A program made the position numbers and the translations under genes. A stretch of 64,000 nt of DNA from Gigaspora margarita. Its lineage: Eukaryota; Glomeromycota; Glomeromycetes; Diversisporales; Gigasporaceae. The stretch is taken from assembly GCA_009809945.1 (NCBI GenBank), contig WTPW01002587.1:1-64000 (forward strand), read 5' to 3'. Every line of letters begins with the position of its first letter. Position 1 is the stretch's first letter. Shown here piece after piece: positions 12,389-23,765 of this stretch. The notes under the pieces are model-generated. The model worked only from the letters and a program-made list of their open reading frames with translations, made no database searches and was not told where the DNA came from.

Positions 12389-12769
12389 TGTTATGCTCAA
12401 ATTTTGATTTTTAGAGTTAGTATTATTACTTTTTTTTTATCATTATGTATTTCTTATTTTGGCATAGTCGGGTGATTGAATCTCCAAACGGGAGATCCCA
12501 ATCGAGTGATTAAATCTCCCATACAAATTAAAAATATATAAGGGTTTAAATTCAGCTCATGAAGAAGAAGAGAGTGCACAGTAGTTAACGATTGTAGATT
12601 GTAGTTAGTATTATTGTATTAATCCGATGTGTTGATTTATATTAATAAAGAGAAAGCCTATAGCCCGTAATTATGTGTGTTAGTTTATCATTTTAACCCA
12701 TTTAACCTTAATTATTTTTGTTCACGATCAAACTACAATTTCCTCAAGCTCTCCCAAACGATCATAACA
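12389..12769 (+). repeat. Left LTR of the 12.4-15.4 kb element
   Basis: It runs from TGTTATGCTC to a terminal ACA, is directly followed by a primer-binding-like TTGGTGCCGA, and is repeated at about 15094. It contains one copy of the GGGAGAT-type unit that is multiplied in the right LTR. The purine tract just upstream (GGGAGGG at 12382-12388) looks like a polypurine tract, so 12170-12388 may be leftover interior of an older copy. Confidence 0.75.
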
Positions 12770-13639
12770 TTTGGTGCCGATTGTGTAGAACACGCAATAC
12801 TTTTATAAAGTTCCCATAATTATTATGCCTAACCCTAACCAACATACCCCTTCATCCGACCTTGTTAATCAACTTGCTCAACTTCTTCAACAATTACATG
12901 TTGTCCTCGCTTCAAATCAAACTGAATTCTACCAAAAATCTTGGAAAGAACCTTGTTACACTTCTATTGTTCGCTCCAACATCTACAACAACAATGTTCT
13001 TAAATTCATCGACAATATGATAAATACCATGATAAGCCCAAAGAAAGAGTATATTCGCAAGCTATCCCTAAGAAGCGATGTTCTCTGTGTCAAAGAAAAA
13101 ACCACCCCATCCTTGAATGCCCAAATGTAAAACGTTTAGATAAAAGGTGTATTGCATTTTTTACAACACTTATCTCAAAACAACATGATAAGTTCCTAGA
13201 AATAATAAATGAAAGGTTCCCTAAGGTCCTCAATGATAAGCAAATACCCAAAGCTTTAGAGTTTTCCTTAAAAGTGTTAGAAAATATGATAGCAAATGAA
13301 AGAGAGGTAGAAGTGATATACTACATATATTAGGATGCCCGTCTCTATAGTCCGCCCAGCAGAGCTCAGTCCAAAAAGAGAACCAATAGTAACTGTAGTT
13401 CTCGAATCATATTCCACTTTCTCGAAATGAAAAGAATGGTCACGTGAACACAAATAAAATTGAGGAGAAAGAGAAAATGAAACCTGTTGATTCTTCGTTG
13501 AAGCCTGGTCTTGGAAATGAAAAATGAAAAAAATAGAAACCTAAAAATAGTGAACAAGAAGTCCCAAGAAAAAAGATAAATAGCTGTCAAATAATGGAGA
13601 TCAGAAAAGGGAAAAATCTAAAATAATAGATAATCCAGA

Positions 13640-14280
13640 GGATCCATTAGACGATGTTCGAAAATTGTTCAACTGTGGATATGACTATCGAAATGGGGTT
13701 GGAAATAAAAAGGATGAACAGGTTGGAAAAGATAAACTGAAAGCATTCGTAAAATCCAAGGCCAACTATGATAATGAAGCATGTGAGCTTAGCTATCATT
13801 ATTGAAATGAAATAAAAATTGAAGAATGAACACAAAACATTTATAGAGTGTCAAAGTTCGATAGATATAAATTCTGCTAGTTGGATTAAAGTGAAAGATA
13901 AACTAAAAGTGATGGGTGTTGATAGCAAAACAGTTAAAGAAGAATGATATAATTGTGAAAACAGCAACATAGTAGTATTTGACCAAGGAAAAGTGGCTAG
14001 GTCTCATGTCAAAAAGGTCGAACATTAGACATTCATTGGTAATCAAAAATTAACAAAAATGGACATGCTAAAAGGATGAACGACTTGGAAACTCTTACCA
14101 AAATGGAATTGAAATTGAAAAGTATCCCAAGGCGGCATTCAATAATTATCAAAAATCTACAGATACAGGTCATACTAGTACAATGTGGGATCTTGAGCAT
14201 TGTTACCATAGTGGAATTGGCCTAACTAAAGATAAAAATAAGAATGTATTAAGGGCCAGGAAGAACAAACCCAAAGCTCA
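13640..14280 (+). pseudogene. Sel1-like repeat sequence inside the LTR element
   Basis: Short stretches here match the Sel1-repeat pattern of aromatic-rich helices with xYxxGxGxxKD spacing. Examples are a CGYDYRNGVGNKKDE segment near 13670-13720 and an EHCYHSGIGLTKDKNK segment near 14195-14245, the latter preceded by a KAAFNNYQKS-type helix. Sel1 repeats are alpha-helical scaffolds that are very numerous in Glomeromycotina genomes. Their position between two LTRs suggests that the element carries a piece of host gene. The frames are broken, so this is a fossil. The family call rests on motif recognition alone. Confidence 0.55.
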
Positions 14281-15093
14281 TGTGAGTCGTCCAAAAATCC
14301 CCCTTTTACGATACCACGAAAAAGATGACTGTGCCAGAAGTTATAGCAGAAGTGAATCAAAAAGAATCGAAGTCAAAGGTGGAGAACTGACTGATGGTTG
14401 TAAGACCCTCAAAGCTGCGTGCATGGTGTGGAGAATGAAGGTTGAAACTTTTAAGGCCCAGAACAAAGCTCCCAATGTAGAAATCCAAAGGATAATATCA
14501 GCAAAGGTCTCAATAGTGCTAGTAGATCGTGGATATCAAGAGTTAAAAATATAAGTGTGATACCAAAAAAAGAAATATGCAAATATACTACCGAACAATG
14601 TGATGGATAGAATTCCAACAAGAGCATGAAACTGAAGCTATATTATGAAAGATATCCGAAAATTAATATGGTGAATAAAGTGGTAGAAGAACCGGAGAAA
14701 CCCAGTATAAAAGAATGGATTAATAAGAGTAAAGTCATAGAACTATCACGGTATAAAAAAGGGTAAAGAATACATACCAAATGGATCGGAAAAGGTCATG
14801 AGGAATTTCATAACTAGTATCCGAAGAACCTTCAATATCAGTAATAAAAGATTGCAGATAATGATCCTAATCGGAAAACCATTCTTCCACAACAACTTGG
14901 GTGATCGTGGAAAAAGGATGGATATGGAAACGTATAAGCGAAAAAAAAAAGAAAAAAAACCCCCGAAATATCCCGTAGTAATCACGTGGGTATATGTAAA
15001 AATATTTCCGAAGTTGTCTCGGCAAACAAATCCACACCACAGAAGGAAAATGTTGGTGATTCGCCGGAGCTCATCCTTCTGAGAGAGGGATGA

Positions 15094-15436
15094 TGTTATG
15101 CTCAATTTTTGATTTTTAGTTAGTATTATTATTTCTTTTTATCGTTATGTATTTCTTATTTTGGTATAGTTTGTGGCATAGTCGGGTGATTGCAAACAGG
15201 AGATCAAATCTCCAAACGGGAGATCAAATCTAAACGGGAGATCAAATCTCCAAACGGGAGATCGAATCTCTAATCGAGTGATTAAATCTCCCAAACGAAT
15301 TAAAAATATATAAAGGTTTAGTTTCAGCTCATTAAGAAGAGAGTTCACAGTAGTTAACTATTGTAGATAGTAGTTAGTATTATTGTATTAATCCGTAATT
15401 ACGATCGAACTAAACCGGCACAATTTCCTCAAGCTC
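15094..15436 (+). repeat. Right LTR, incomplete
   Basis: It matches the left LTR from its first base to the CTCAAGCTC region, then diverges. About four tandem copies of a 20-bp GGGAGATCAAATCTCCAAAC-type unit (about 15195-15290) replace the single unit of the left LTR. A purine-rich tract (GAGAGAGGGA, 15081-15090) sits just upstream. Confidence 0.7.
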
Positions 15437-16600
15437 CGGGTCGGAATACGTCAGAGTGCATCGGAATCATGGCCGACTGGACCAGAATCGATCAATTTTG
15501 CCTCAAGATCATAAAAAATTTTACTAATGAATCATATCCATTCATTGGTAAAAAGTGCCCAGCTGATAATTTTGCTATAGAATCTACTAACAACTCGGGC
15601 TAAACGCTACCTAGATCCGACGCATCCGACCCGGAATTTGGTGACCCTCCTGTAAATTCCATTTTCCCTTCACACGTTATTACTACATTTTTCTCTGTGT
15701 TTACAGAACCTTACGTATTGTAGCTTTCATTTCTTCCCATTACTACTTTTTACGATTATTACTCAATTAATACCTCATTTGTTAGATTCTTCGAAGTCAT
15801 TACTATAATTTGTAATCGCTCTGTAAAGAATCGTGGGAAAACGCAAGGTAGAAAATGTATATAAGGAACTGGCTGTCGCCAGAGGAACGAGCAGATTTTA
15901 TTATACCTTGTAAATAATCAAATAAAAACTTTTAACAAACATATAACTAAATAACATTTTATCCATAATTAGCAAAACCCTTAATAATCATACATAAAAG
16001 AACCTGCATAATCCCATCACGTAATACCTGAAAATAACACAATTAGCAAGGGCAATTAAAAATAAAGCACAGAAGGTCACACGCTCTCGAATAAAAACAC
16101 TCGATAACTGCAATAAAGCAAAGTAAGCGGAAGTTGTCCTCTTAATGATTGTGGTCCGGTAGCTAAATTGACATACGAAGTTTTGGAAGTCTCTCCCTAG
16201 GCCACAACACCCCCCATCTTATGAAATATTCTTTTGAATGATAACAGGAAAAAGAATAAGGAAAAACAAATGGCCAAGTTGGATTCACCAATATTGAATG
16301 ATAAATTTGTAAATGATATTATATAAATAGTTAATGCGTCATATTGTTATAAATAACATGATCTACGTAATTTAAGCATTTTAATAGTTTCTCTGTCTCT
16401 TAATCATTTAAACATACTTCTATAATATCGATAACAATATTTTCTCTGTCAAATTCGAGGTACACATGTGATGATCGTGAAACATTACACGTTGGAAATT
16501 TTTTTTTATGGTGGGTCAATAAAAATGGGTCAAACGGTAGAAACAATGTTTTTGCAGCAAAAATAAGTCAAAAAAAAAAGAAGAAAAAACAGGTATTAAT
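15437..16600. other. Intergenic; possible solo-LTR-like segment
   Basis: No gene is seen. At about 15840-15925 there is a promoter-like arrangement (TATATAAGG, then a GC-richer transcript-start-like stretch, then AATAAA) of the kind found in LTRs. Possible TG...CA ends lie near 15652 and 16208, but no partner repeat or target duplication supports them. The segment may be an old solo LTR of a different family; confidence is low. Confidence 0.25.
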
Positions 16601-17052
16601 TTTGATCGGCAGAATTTTTGAATCACGAAAAATAATTATAAAAAAAGTTCGTGAATAATAATTTAATAACAATTACAAAATGATATAAATCATTTTTGAA
16701 TTTACAAATGGCATGTTAATCGACATGAATTGAGAATTGATGCGAACATATGTAAGAAAGTGTTAAAAAAATTTATATTGATTATATAAATTGTCCATCC
16801 CTGACCATAAAAATTGTATTATATGTTTCAGGTTCAATTTAAGGATCAACTATATTCAATTTGCAGATATCTACAAATTTGTCATTTAAATAACGACTAT
16901 CTTGTCGTTTCCATAAATGAAAACCGTTTGCTTAACTAAAAAATACTAGTTTCTATTATCGTTTCTTACCTTAAAATTATTTCTTCACACTTCGTTTCTG
17001 ATCACTTGAGATAACAACTTTTACACCATTATTTACTCATATGTAATAGAAA
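16600..17052 (+). promoter_or_regulatory. Upstream region of the fucosyltransferase gene
   Basis: AT-rich non-coding DNA holds TATA-like runs (near 16785 and 16850) and a pyrimidine-rich stretch close to the ATG. I see no defined operator. A core promoter here is inferred only from position. Confidence 0.3.
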
Positions 17053-18234
17053 ATGTCACTCGTAACAAATCGAAGATATAGATATATCATCTATACTATG
17101 TGTGCGTTTGTTTTTTTTTTGCTAATAGCGATGCCATTAGTAATGGAACTCTTGAATAATGAGTATATTGAGGTTCCTATTGAAATTAATCATACAACAA
17201 ATTTAATAAATAAGCTTAAGATCAAGCCTACCAATTTCACAGAATGGAAACAAAGACATTACATTACAGGCTATTTAAATAAGGATCGAAAAGTAAGGAT
17301 ATATATAACTAACGGTGTTTGGTATCCAAGTCAAGACTTCCCAAGACTCAAATTTAATCATGACGAAACCTTAACAAATTGTGATATACCATGCATCTGG
17401 AAAGTAAAAGATTTAGAAAATCTAACACCAAAGGAATTTAAAAGTGCCGATGCTCTTCTTTGTGTTAACCAACCAAGTTTACCTAAAATGAAAGCATGGA
17501 AAGGGCAAAAATTCATACAATATACTTTAGAACCTACAACTCATTGTCCATTTTGTCATGATAAAAATCATCTATTTGATATTCGTGCAACTGTTTATGA
17601 AAATTCTGATATACCTACAAGTTATATTAGAATGGATACAAAATATTGGCGTTCAATATCTCCCTTTGATATAACAAAGCTCTCCAAAGATTCTACATTT
17701 ATTTCATTTATCGCTAGCCATTGGACACAATTCAGAGAAGATTTCGTTTCAAGTCTTGAGACTCATATTCCTGTTGCATCCTTTGGTGGTGTTCGCCGGA
17801 ACACTGATTGGCACATTCATCCAGAATGCGAAAATTTAGGTTATTTTAAGTCAAAGAATTGTATTATTTCTAAATATCCGTTTTACTTAGCAATTGAAAA
17901 TACTCAAGAAAATGATTATTCTACTGAAAAGCTTTGGGATACATTTAATTTGGGTGTTGTGCCTGTTATATGGGGTGCACCTAATACTCGCTCTTACTTA
18001 CCACATCCTAAATCTGCTATTTTTATTGAAGATTTTAATAGCACCAAGGCTCTTGCAGATTATTTAAAATATTTAGTCAATAATGAGACTGCGTATTTAG
18101 AATATCATAAATGGAGAACTATGAAATTATCTGATGGATTTGAGAAAAAATCATACTTGAGTATGCATAATTTGGAATGTAACGTTTGTAGAGAAGTTGC
18201 CAGGTTAAGAATTATAGAAGGGTATAATACGTGA
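17053..18234 (+). CDS. GT10 alpha-(1,3)-fucosyltransferase-like type II membrane protein
   Basis: This intact single-exon frame of 393 codons is the only convincing host gene in the window. Residues 1-10 are short and basic, residues 11-30 form one hydrophobic segment (a signal anchor), and the rest is a lumenal catalytic domain, so a Golgi type II glycosyltransferase is expected. The family-10 signature lies at about 276-310: PFYLAIENTQENDYSTEKLW, then GVVPVIWGAP, then a FIEDF motif near 324. This is the GDP-fucose binding region, with conserved E282, N283 and K293. R249/R250 precede it, and a CxxC pair (376-379) near the C terminus is typical of eukaryotic FUTs. Possible N-glycosylation sites are NHT (46), NFT (61), NST (329) and NET (344). 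The family transfers fucose from GDP-fucose to N-acetylglucosamine-containing glycans; the acceptor here is unknown. The start is the first ATG and lies just before the anchor. A TATA-like run lies near 16785. The flanks are transposon-derived. Confidence 0.93.
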   Translation: MSLVTNRRYRYIIYTMCAFVFFLLIAMPLVMELLNNEYIEVPIEINHTTNLINKLKIKPTNFTEWKQRHYITGYLNKDRKVRIYITNGVWYPSQDFPRLKFNHDETLTNCDIPCIWKVKDLENLTPKEFKSADALLCVNQPSLPKMKAWKGQKFIQYTLEPTTHCPFCHDKNHLFDIRATVYENSDIPTSYIRMDTKYWRSISPFDITKLSKDSTFISFIASHWTQFREDFVSSLETHIPVASFGGVRRNTDWHIHPECENLGYFKSKNCIISKYPFYLAIENTQENDYSTEKLWDTFNLGVVPVIWGAPNTRSYLPHPKSAIFIEDFNSTKALADYLKYLVNNETAYLEYHKWRTMKLSDGFEKKSYLSMHNLECNVCREVARLRIIEGYNT

Positions 18235-18568
18235 TTTAAAAATTATTGTCTTATAATCTACTATGAAAATAGAAACTCTATTTTTTTACCGTTTCTGGTT
18301 GCACTAATTTAATAGTAATTATCAATATATTTAATTATATGTTGAGCAATTTTACATAAATAATAAGTTTCAAAAGGCTTTTTTAAACGTACGTAGTACA
18401 TTTTTCACTTACATATTAAAATTAATAATAGCATAGGTATATCAATTAAAAACTTTACTAATAAATTCATTAATGCAAATTGAACTTTTATAGAAAGTAT
18501 GTATTCTTTATTAAATTTTATTAAGGTTAGATCCACCTAAAAATTTTCTAATCGTTTAACCGTTTAAC

Positions 18569-18677
18569 GTGTTAACCCCAATGGAGCCCAATGGAGCTGC
18601 GAATAGAGCCAATGGAGCTCTGAATGGAGTCAATGGATACTAGTTTTTGAGCTCCATTGGCTCCATTGCCAACCCTG
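18569..18677. mobile_element. 109-bp hAT-like MITE with CAATGGAGC repeats
   Basis: The right end, inverted, reads CAGGGTTGGCAATGGAGCC, the same terminus as the MITE in the pogo gene. The left end is weaker (GTGTTAACCCCAATGGAGCC). Flanking octamers CGTTTAAC and GGTATAAC match at 6 of 8. CAATGGAGC repeats fill the body. It lies about 330 bp downstream of the fucosyltransferase stop. Confidence 0.55.
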
Positions 18678-18823
18678 GGTATAACGTAGTAAACGTTCAT
18701 TTTGTCAAAAATCGTTTATAACTCAAATTTCTATGAAACGCCTACTGCTCATTAATAAGAATTTCCTTGTAAAATTTTGGTATAAAAGGTAATATTTTTA
18801 AACCCTTAGATAATGCAAGCCCA

Positions 18824-19160
18824 CCCTTTTTGATTCACAGGGTCCATCATTTTTTTTGATTCATAAATAAGGCCACTTTTTTTAATACTGCTTCATATTA
18901 TACAGTCAACTCTCTTTATACCGAACCTCCTTATAACCAACTCTGGATATAATGAACTAAAATTTTGAATTTTATAATAATTCGGTATAAAAAAAGGTAT
19001 GTTTTCTTAAGAAAACATAGTAATTTTATATAGTTAACTTTTTTAACAGCCAGAACCAACAGTTAGTTATAGAAAGAGTTGACGGTATAACCTTTCTAAC
19101 CAACAAAAAAGTGGTCCTTTTTTTATGAATCAAAAAATGGACCCTGTGAATCAAAAAGGA
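18824..19160. repeat. Long inverted repeat hosting the CAGTCAACTC MITE
   Basis: Arms of about 58 bp (18824-18882 and 19104-19160), built around TTTTTGATTCACAGGGTCCA and TTTTTTGATTCATAAAWAA, face each other. They are probably the ends of another small DNA element. Confidence 0.65.
18903..19085. mobile_element. 183-bp TA-flanked MITE beginning CAGTCAACTC
   Basis: Ends CAGTCAACTCTCTTTATACC and, inverted, CCGTCAACTCTTTCTATAAC are flanked by TA. It lies between the arms of a larger inverted repeat (18824-19160) and so appears nested in it. Confidence 0.72.
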
Positions 19161-19224
19161 TGAAATTGCCAAAAAACCCATAACGATAAAGGTCAAAACG
19201 ACAAATTGAACATGCAATAGAAAA

Positions 19225-19434
19225 GGGGGAAATCGACAAAACTAAAGATCTTCGGAAGATCAATTTTATACTATAATTTTATAATAAATCATAAGAAAAT
19301 ACTAACTTTAAAGAGCTATACTGCAAAATTTTATTAATACAAATGCTTTTGTGTTTTAAGTGAAAAATTATCCGATCTTATTCTAAATTGATTTGTGCAA
19401 AAAAGAAATTTTTGAAAATTTGTCGATTTCCCCC
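19225..19434. repeat. Inverted repeat GGGGGAAATCGACAAA, 210 bp apart
   Basis: A perfect 16-bp pair lies at 19225-19240 and 19419-19434 around AT-rich sequence. It is probably a MITE; no target duplication is clear. Confidence 0.55.
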
Positions 19435-20032
19435 AAAGTCATCTGCTTTCGCAATAATGACCGCCTTGTCACTTCGTTGACAGGCTTTTCACCGTAAATA
19501 TTTTAAAATACTGAAATATTGATATCGATATATATTTAAAAAAAAATTTAACTTTTTTTAATTATATAGAGGTGATGATTTCGATCAACGTCAATCAAAA
19601 AGTATGAAAAGTATAATACTGTAATATGCGTAAATCATATAGAAATATTAATAAATCTGAATTAACCCGTTTGACAAATAATTCAAAAAGAAGCCGTAAG
19701 TTTAATTATATGCATTTATTTAGAAAAACGAAAAAATAAAGGCCTCAAGGTCTACATCACAAAAAAAAACAAAAAAAAACGCAAAAACCAAGCATTAAAT
19801 AAAAAATAAAGATTCGTCCTTATTTTCTACATCACACAATAAATCGAATGAGAAAAAAAATTTTTTGAATTATGGCAAAAAAAAATTTTAAGGAAGAAAT
19901 TTATAACGGCAATAATGCTTTTATTTCTGTTCTTTTTTTTAAAAAAAAATTGGTGATATAAATATGAATAACATAAATAAATTTAATGCATTTTCAACCG
20001 CTGTAAAATCTTTCAAAAAAATGTAGAATTTA

Positions 20033-20838
20033 TAAGGGAGATGTACCTATTTGACGCAGTTCCTAATTTGACGATCTCGTGAACCGTCGATCAAAATCAC
20101 ATGATTTGGTATCATTCAATTCGTTCTGTACCAAAATCATGTGATTCTGATCGATAGTTCTCGCACTAATTAGCTAAAATAACTCTATGTACCTAATTTT
20201 GACCCAGGTAATGTTTTACAATAAATATCACGATTCTGTGCTTTACATTACCCCCCCCCCAGCGCCCCCCCTCTCTCATAGTAAAAAAAATGTAGATAAA
20301 TATACATAGATATTTCAGAATATAGTCACGGAACAATTCGGAAAACTTTTTTTTGAAAAAATTTTTTTTTAAATTTTACTATGTGAACCCCGGAGGGAAA
20401 AAACATAATCAACTTGGTCTGGCCTAATTAGATAATTTTAGTATTACTCGATTCTTCTCGTCAAGATGATTGAAATGGTACCAAAATCACGCGATTTTGA
20501 TCGATGTATCCCATGATATTTAATGGTAAAACAACGCCTATAGATTTCCCACAAAAACATTAATCAATGAGTTTAGTGACTTACATTGGATAAAATCACG
20601 GGGGTAAAATTTTTTGTGGAAAGCTACCACAGCTTGGTAAAACAATATCTGCGTCAAATTAGATACCATATCAAATTAGGAACATATTTTTTGTACTGTA
20701 CAAAGTTTAATGATAGTAATTATGGCACCATTCGATTGAGACGAATCGAATGGTACTCAAATTATCAAGTTCTGAACGATACATCACGTGATATTTATCG
20801 CAAAGGTTACCTGCGTCAAAACAGGTATATCTCCCTTA
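20033..20838. mobile_element. 0.8-kb inverted-repeat element with palindromic inserts
   Basis: Ends TAAGGGAGATGTACCTATTT and, inverted, TAAGGGAGATATACCTGTTT share GACGCAG beyond. The interior contains three copies of the ATCAAAATCACGTGATT palindrome family (about 20073, 20445 and 20728) and a C-rich tract (20251-20272). Open frames inside are low-complexity. Confidence 0.65.
20251..20272. repeat. C-rich tract
   Basis: A run of about ten C, then AGCG, then seven C stands out in otherwise AT-rich DNA. The complementary strand could form a G-quadruplex. Confidence 0.6.
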
Positions 20839-21360
20839 TGTCATATCTGATATGTATCTCGCCATATTTATATTGTACGGTTGATATAGTACCGTACCAT
20901 ATCGTACAGTACAGGATTTTAATCGATCCGTATATAATTTAATCGAATATATATATATAGAGTATCCGTTCCATGCTGGTTTAGAGTATAGTATGGCTAC
21001 AAATATTCGATGGTACTATAAAGTACCGAACATATATTTTATAGTACTGTAAAGTACTAGTAATATTTTATGTTTAGTACTGTAATGTATTCAATTTTGA
21101 ATTCGAAGGTCTTGAAATTATGAGTAAATACAATGCTTGGTTTAAATAAATAATTTAAACATGTTGTAAACTTAGATCATCCAATTTTGTATCGATCCTT
21201 AATTTCCAGATCGCTAAAAATTCAGGGCATATTAATGCATCGAGTTCAGGTTTGCAATCTTGAAAAAAAGAATCCCATCAACTAAATGACACTAAATGAC
21301 TCTTCTTTTACTAATTTATAATACTTATGAAGCCATAATATTTTATATAACTATAATATT

Positions 21361-21945
21361 TTTGAACGAAAATGGAACTTGCCAAAGAATTGGAATCGAA
21401 ATTTAGTTAATTTTTTAAAAACGAATTTTTCGTCTTCAACAAGAAACGAAAAATAATTAAGAATGAATAAATGCCTTCGTTTGAACGAATATAGATCCTG
21501 TCAAAGAATAGGAATTGAAGTTTTATATAAGTTTTTAAAAACTAATTTTTCGTCTTCGACAAGAAACGAAAAATAATTAGAAATGAATAAAGACTCCGTT
21601 TGAACGAAAATGAATCTTTCAAAAGAATAGGAATTGAAATTTAATTCAATTTTTTAAAACCGAATTTTTCATCTTCGACATGAAACGAAAATAATTAGAA
21701 GTGAATAAGGTTTCGTTTGAACGAAAATGGATATAGGAATTGAAATTTTAATTCAATTTTTTTAAAAACGGAAACGAAAAATAATTAGAAATGAATAATT
21801 CGTTTGAACGAAAATGGATCTTACCAAAGAATAGGAATTGAAATTTCATTCAATTTTTTAAAAGCAAATTTCGTCGAAAAATAATTAGAAATGAATAAAG
21901 GCTTCGTTTGAGCGCCAAAGAATAGGGATTGAAATTTTACGACTT
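21361..21945 (+). repeat. Tandem array, about 119-bp unit, six copies
   Basis: Units start at 21361, 21480, 21599, 21716, 21803 and about 21906; the last three are shortened. The core motifs are TTTGAACGAAAATGGATCTT, GGAATTGAAATT and AAACGAAAAATAATTAGAAA. No frame is kept between copies. Confidence 0.8.
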
Positions 21946-23347
21946 ATGATATATAGTCTTATTGTAATATATATTAGTCACCTGATCTTAATAAATTACG
22001 TATCTGATTCTTATTCCTCGAAATCAATAACTTATCGAATTCGGCCGAATTATCATCGGCAAATTTTTTTAGGGTGTCCCAGAATTTATAAAAACAGCTG
22101 TAAGAACAACTAATAACTTAATCTCCTTCCACTCATACTTAAATCCAAAGCCTATAGAGCTATAGATGCTCTTGGTGCAATCGGTATTAGTCACATTGTA
22201 TATTTGGATACATAAGATAAAACAACGAAAAATTCTGAAATAAATAGAAATGTGAAAAAAAAGAAGCCAAACTTCTATCCTAATAATGCCGCTACTAAGA
22301 AAAAAATACTTCATAAATCAAGTGTCAAATCTTTGTAGGGTCAATTTTATTATTATTCAAAGATATTAACATGTCCGTCAAAAAGTGCCGAATAATAAAG
22401 GTTAATTAATCTTGTGTTATGAAAATTTCACACGTGTAATTTTACTTCGTTACATTAAACGTGACTATGCTTCGAATTTGAATATTGATTGATATAATTA
22501 GGTACTTTAAAGTATTATAAGATAACTATTAAATTACTGCGAAGTACCCTGATTGGTACTGTGAATCTTTATCCGTACTTTGAATATTAAGAATTTTATA
22601 GTACTTTTATGGTACTTCAAAGTAACTATAAGGTACGCTACAAATCTGGATACGGCAATACATAAATGCAACAGGGAACTGATCCTCTATATCGAATAAC
22701 CGAATTTAATCATACCATTGTCCAGGCATATTATTCTTTGTATTTTGGCATTTTCAATATACCGAACATTTAATCAGTTTAGTGATCGGCTGCTTTTATT
22801 TCTATTTAATGATCGAATTGCTGATTAAAGGTTTTACAGAAGGATTGCGAAATTTTTATCATTATTTCAGGGGCGGGAACCGGACATTAATAAATTTCTG
22901 TGTACACTATAAGGTCTTCCACTCCACTCCACTCCGCTCCAGCCCAATTATGAATAAAGAACACTCTAAATCAATTATAAACACATCACGTTCTCTTTCA
23001 TATTGTCAAATCATTATACATACATGAACTCTCTTGCTTAGGCGAGACCAATTCGATTCGATGGTTTACGACGTTACCCTCTTTAGTAGTAAAAGATATA
23101 CATCTATAATTTTGGCTGGAGAGCATAATGTCGGGTGAATTAAGTTTAGAAATTATAAGGTTCCGAAGAGAAAATGAACGAACATAATAAACGAGCAAGG
23201 CTGGCCCGATAATTTCTGATTGAGAAAAAAATTTTATTAAAATTTATTATGTATACGTTCCACCCCCTTCTTTTGAGAAAGGAATGTAACGTAAACCACC
23301 AAATTAAATTGGTCTCGTCTTATCTATATACTAAACCACTATAACAT
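21946..23347. other. Intergenic DNA with GTACTTTAAAGTAC motifs
   Basis: Around 22500-22640, GTACTTT/AAAGTAC palindromic motifs recur, as they do at 20990-21090. A minus-strand frame at 22069-22314 next to GGGTGTCCCAGAA may be old transposon sequence. No gene is recognised. Confidence 0.35.
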
Positions 23348-23355
23348 ACCACAAT

Positions 23356-23726
23356 TAATGATGGCTGACGAATGACGAAATAATTTCGTCTAGACGAATA
23401 ACGAAAACGTTCGTCAGGCAGATGACGAATGACGAAACTCGTGACGAAACTCATGAAACTCATGACGAATGACGAAACTCGCGACGAAACTCGTTTATAA
23501 GAAAAAAATAAATAAAAATTAAAGAGCGATATTTGGTTTAGGAATCATTGAAAACTGGTTAGTGCATAAACGCCTTCTGGCGTTATGAGGCTTCTGTTAC
23601 CGGGAAAATCACCGAAACTATAGTTGTTAGACGAAACCTTTTTGCAAAATGACGAAAGACGCAACCTCTAACAAAAGATGAAACCTCAAATCCTTCTGAC
23701 GAAAGACGAAACCCCTAGTGCTCTCG

Positions 23727-23765
<39 letters not shown>

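Larger units (their letters stand above)
12389..15436 (+). mobile_element. LTR retrotransposon fossil carrying Sel1-like repeat sequence
   Basis: Two direct repeats bound this element of about 3 kb. The left LTR (12389-12769, 381 bp) starts TGTTATGCTC and ends CA. The right LTR (about 15094-15436) starts identically and loses similarity before its end. A tRNA-primer-type site (TTGGTGCCGATTG) follows the left LTR at 12771, and a purine-rich tract precedes the right LTR. A short gag-like frame begins at 12825. Between about 13640 and 14280 the sequence instead resembles Sel1-like repeats. I see no integrase or reverse transcriptase, so this is a deleted, non-autonomous copy. It is clearly broken, with many breaks (at least half a dozen) in its coding parts. 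LTR divergence suggests an old insertion. The right LTR also has an expanded 20-bp repeat. Ty3-like versus Ty1-like cannot be decided. Confidence 0.75.

Noticed and set aside
21361-21945. CRISPR-like array
   Set aside because: Units of 119 bp are contiguous without spacers and the genome is eukaryotic; it is a plain tandem repeat.
22069-22314. Membrane-protein-like minus-strand frame
   Set aside because: Its hydrophobic composition follows from AT-rich antisense DNA; there is no motif and no support from neighbours.
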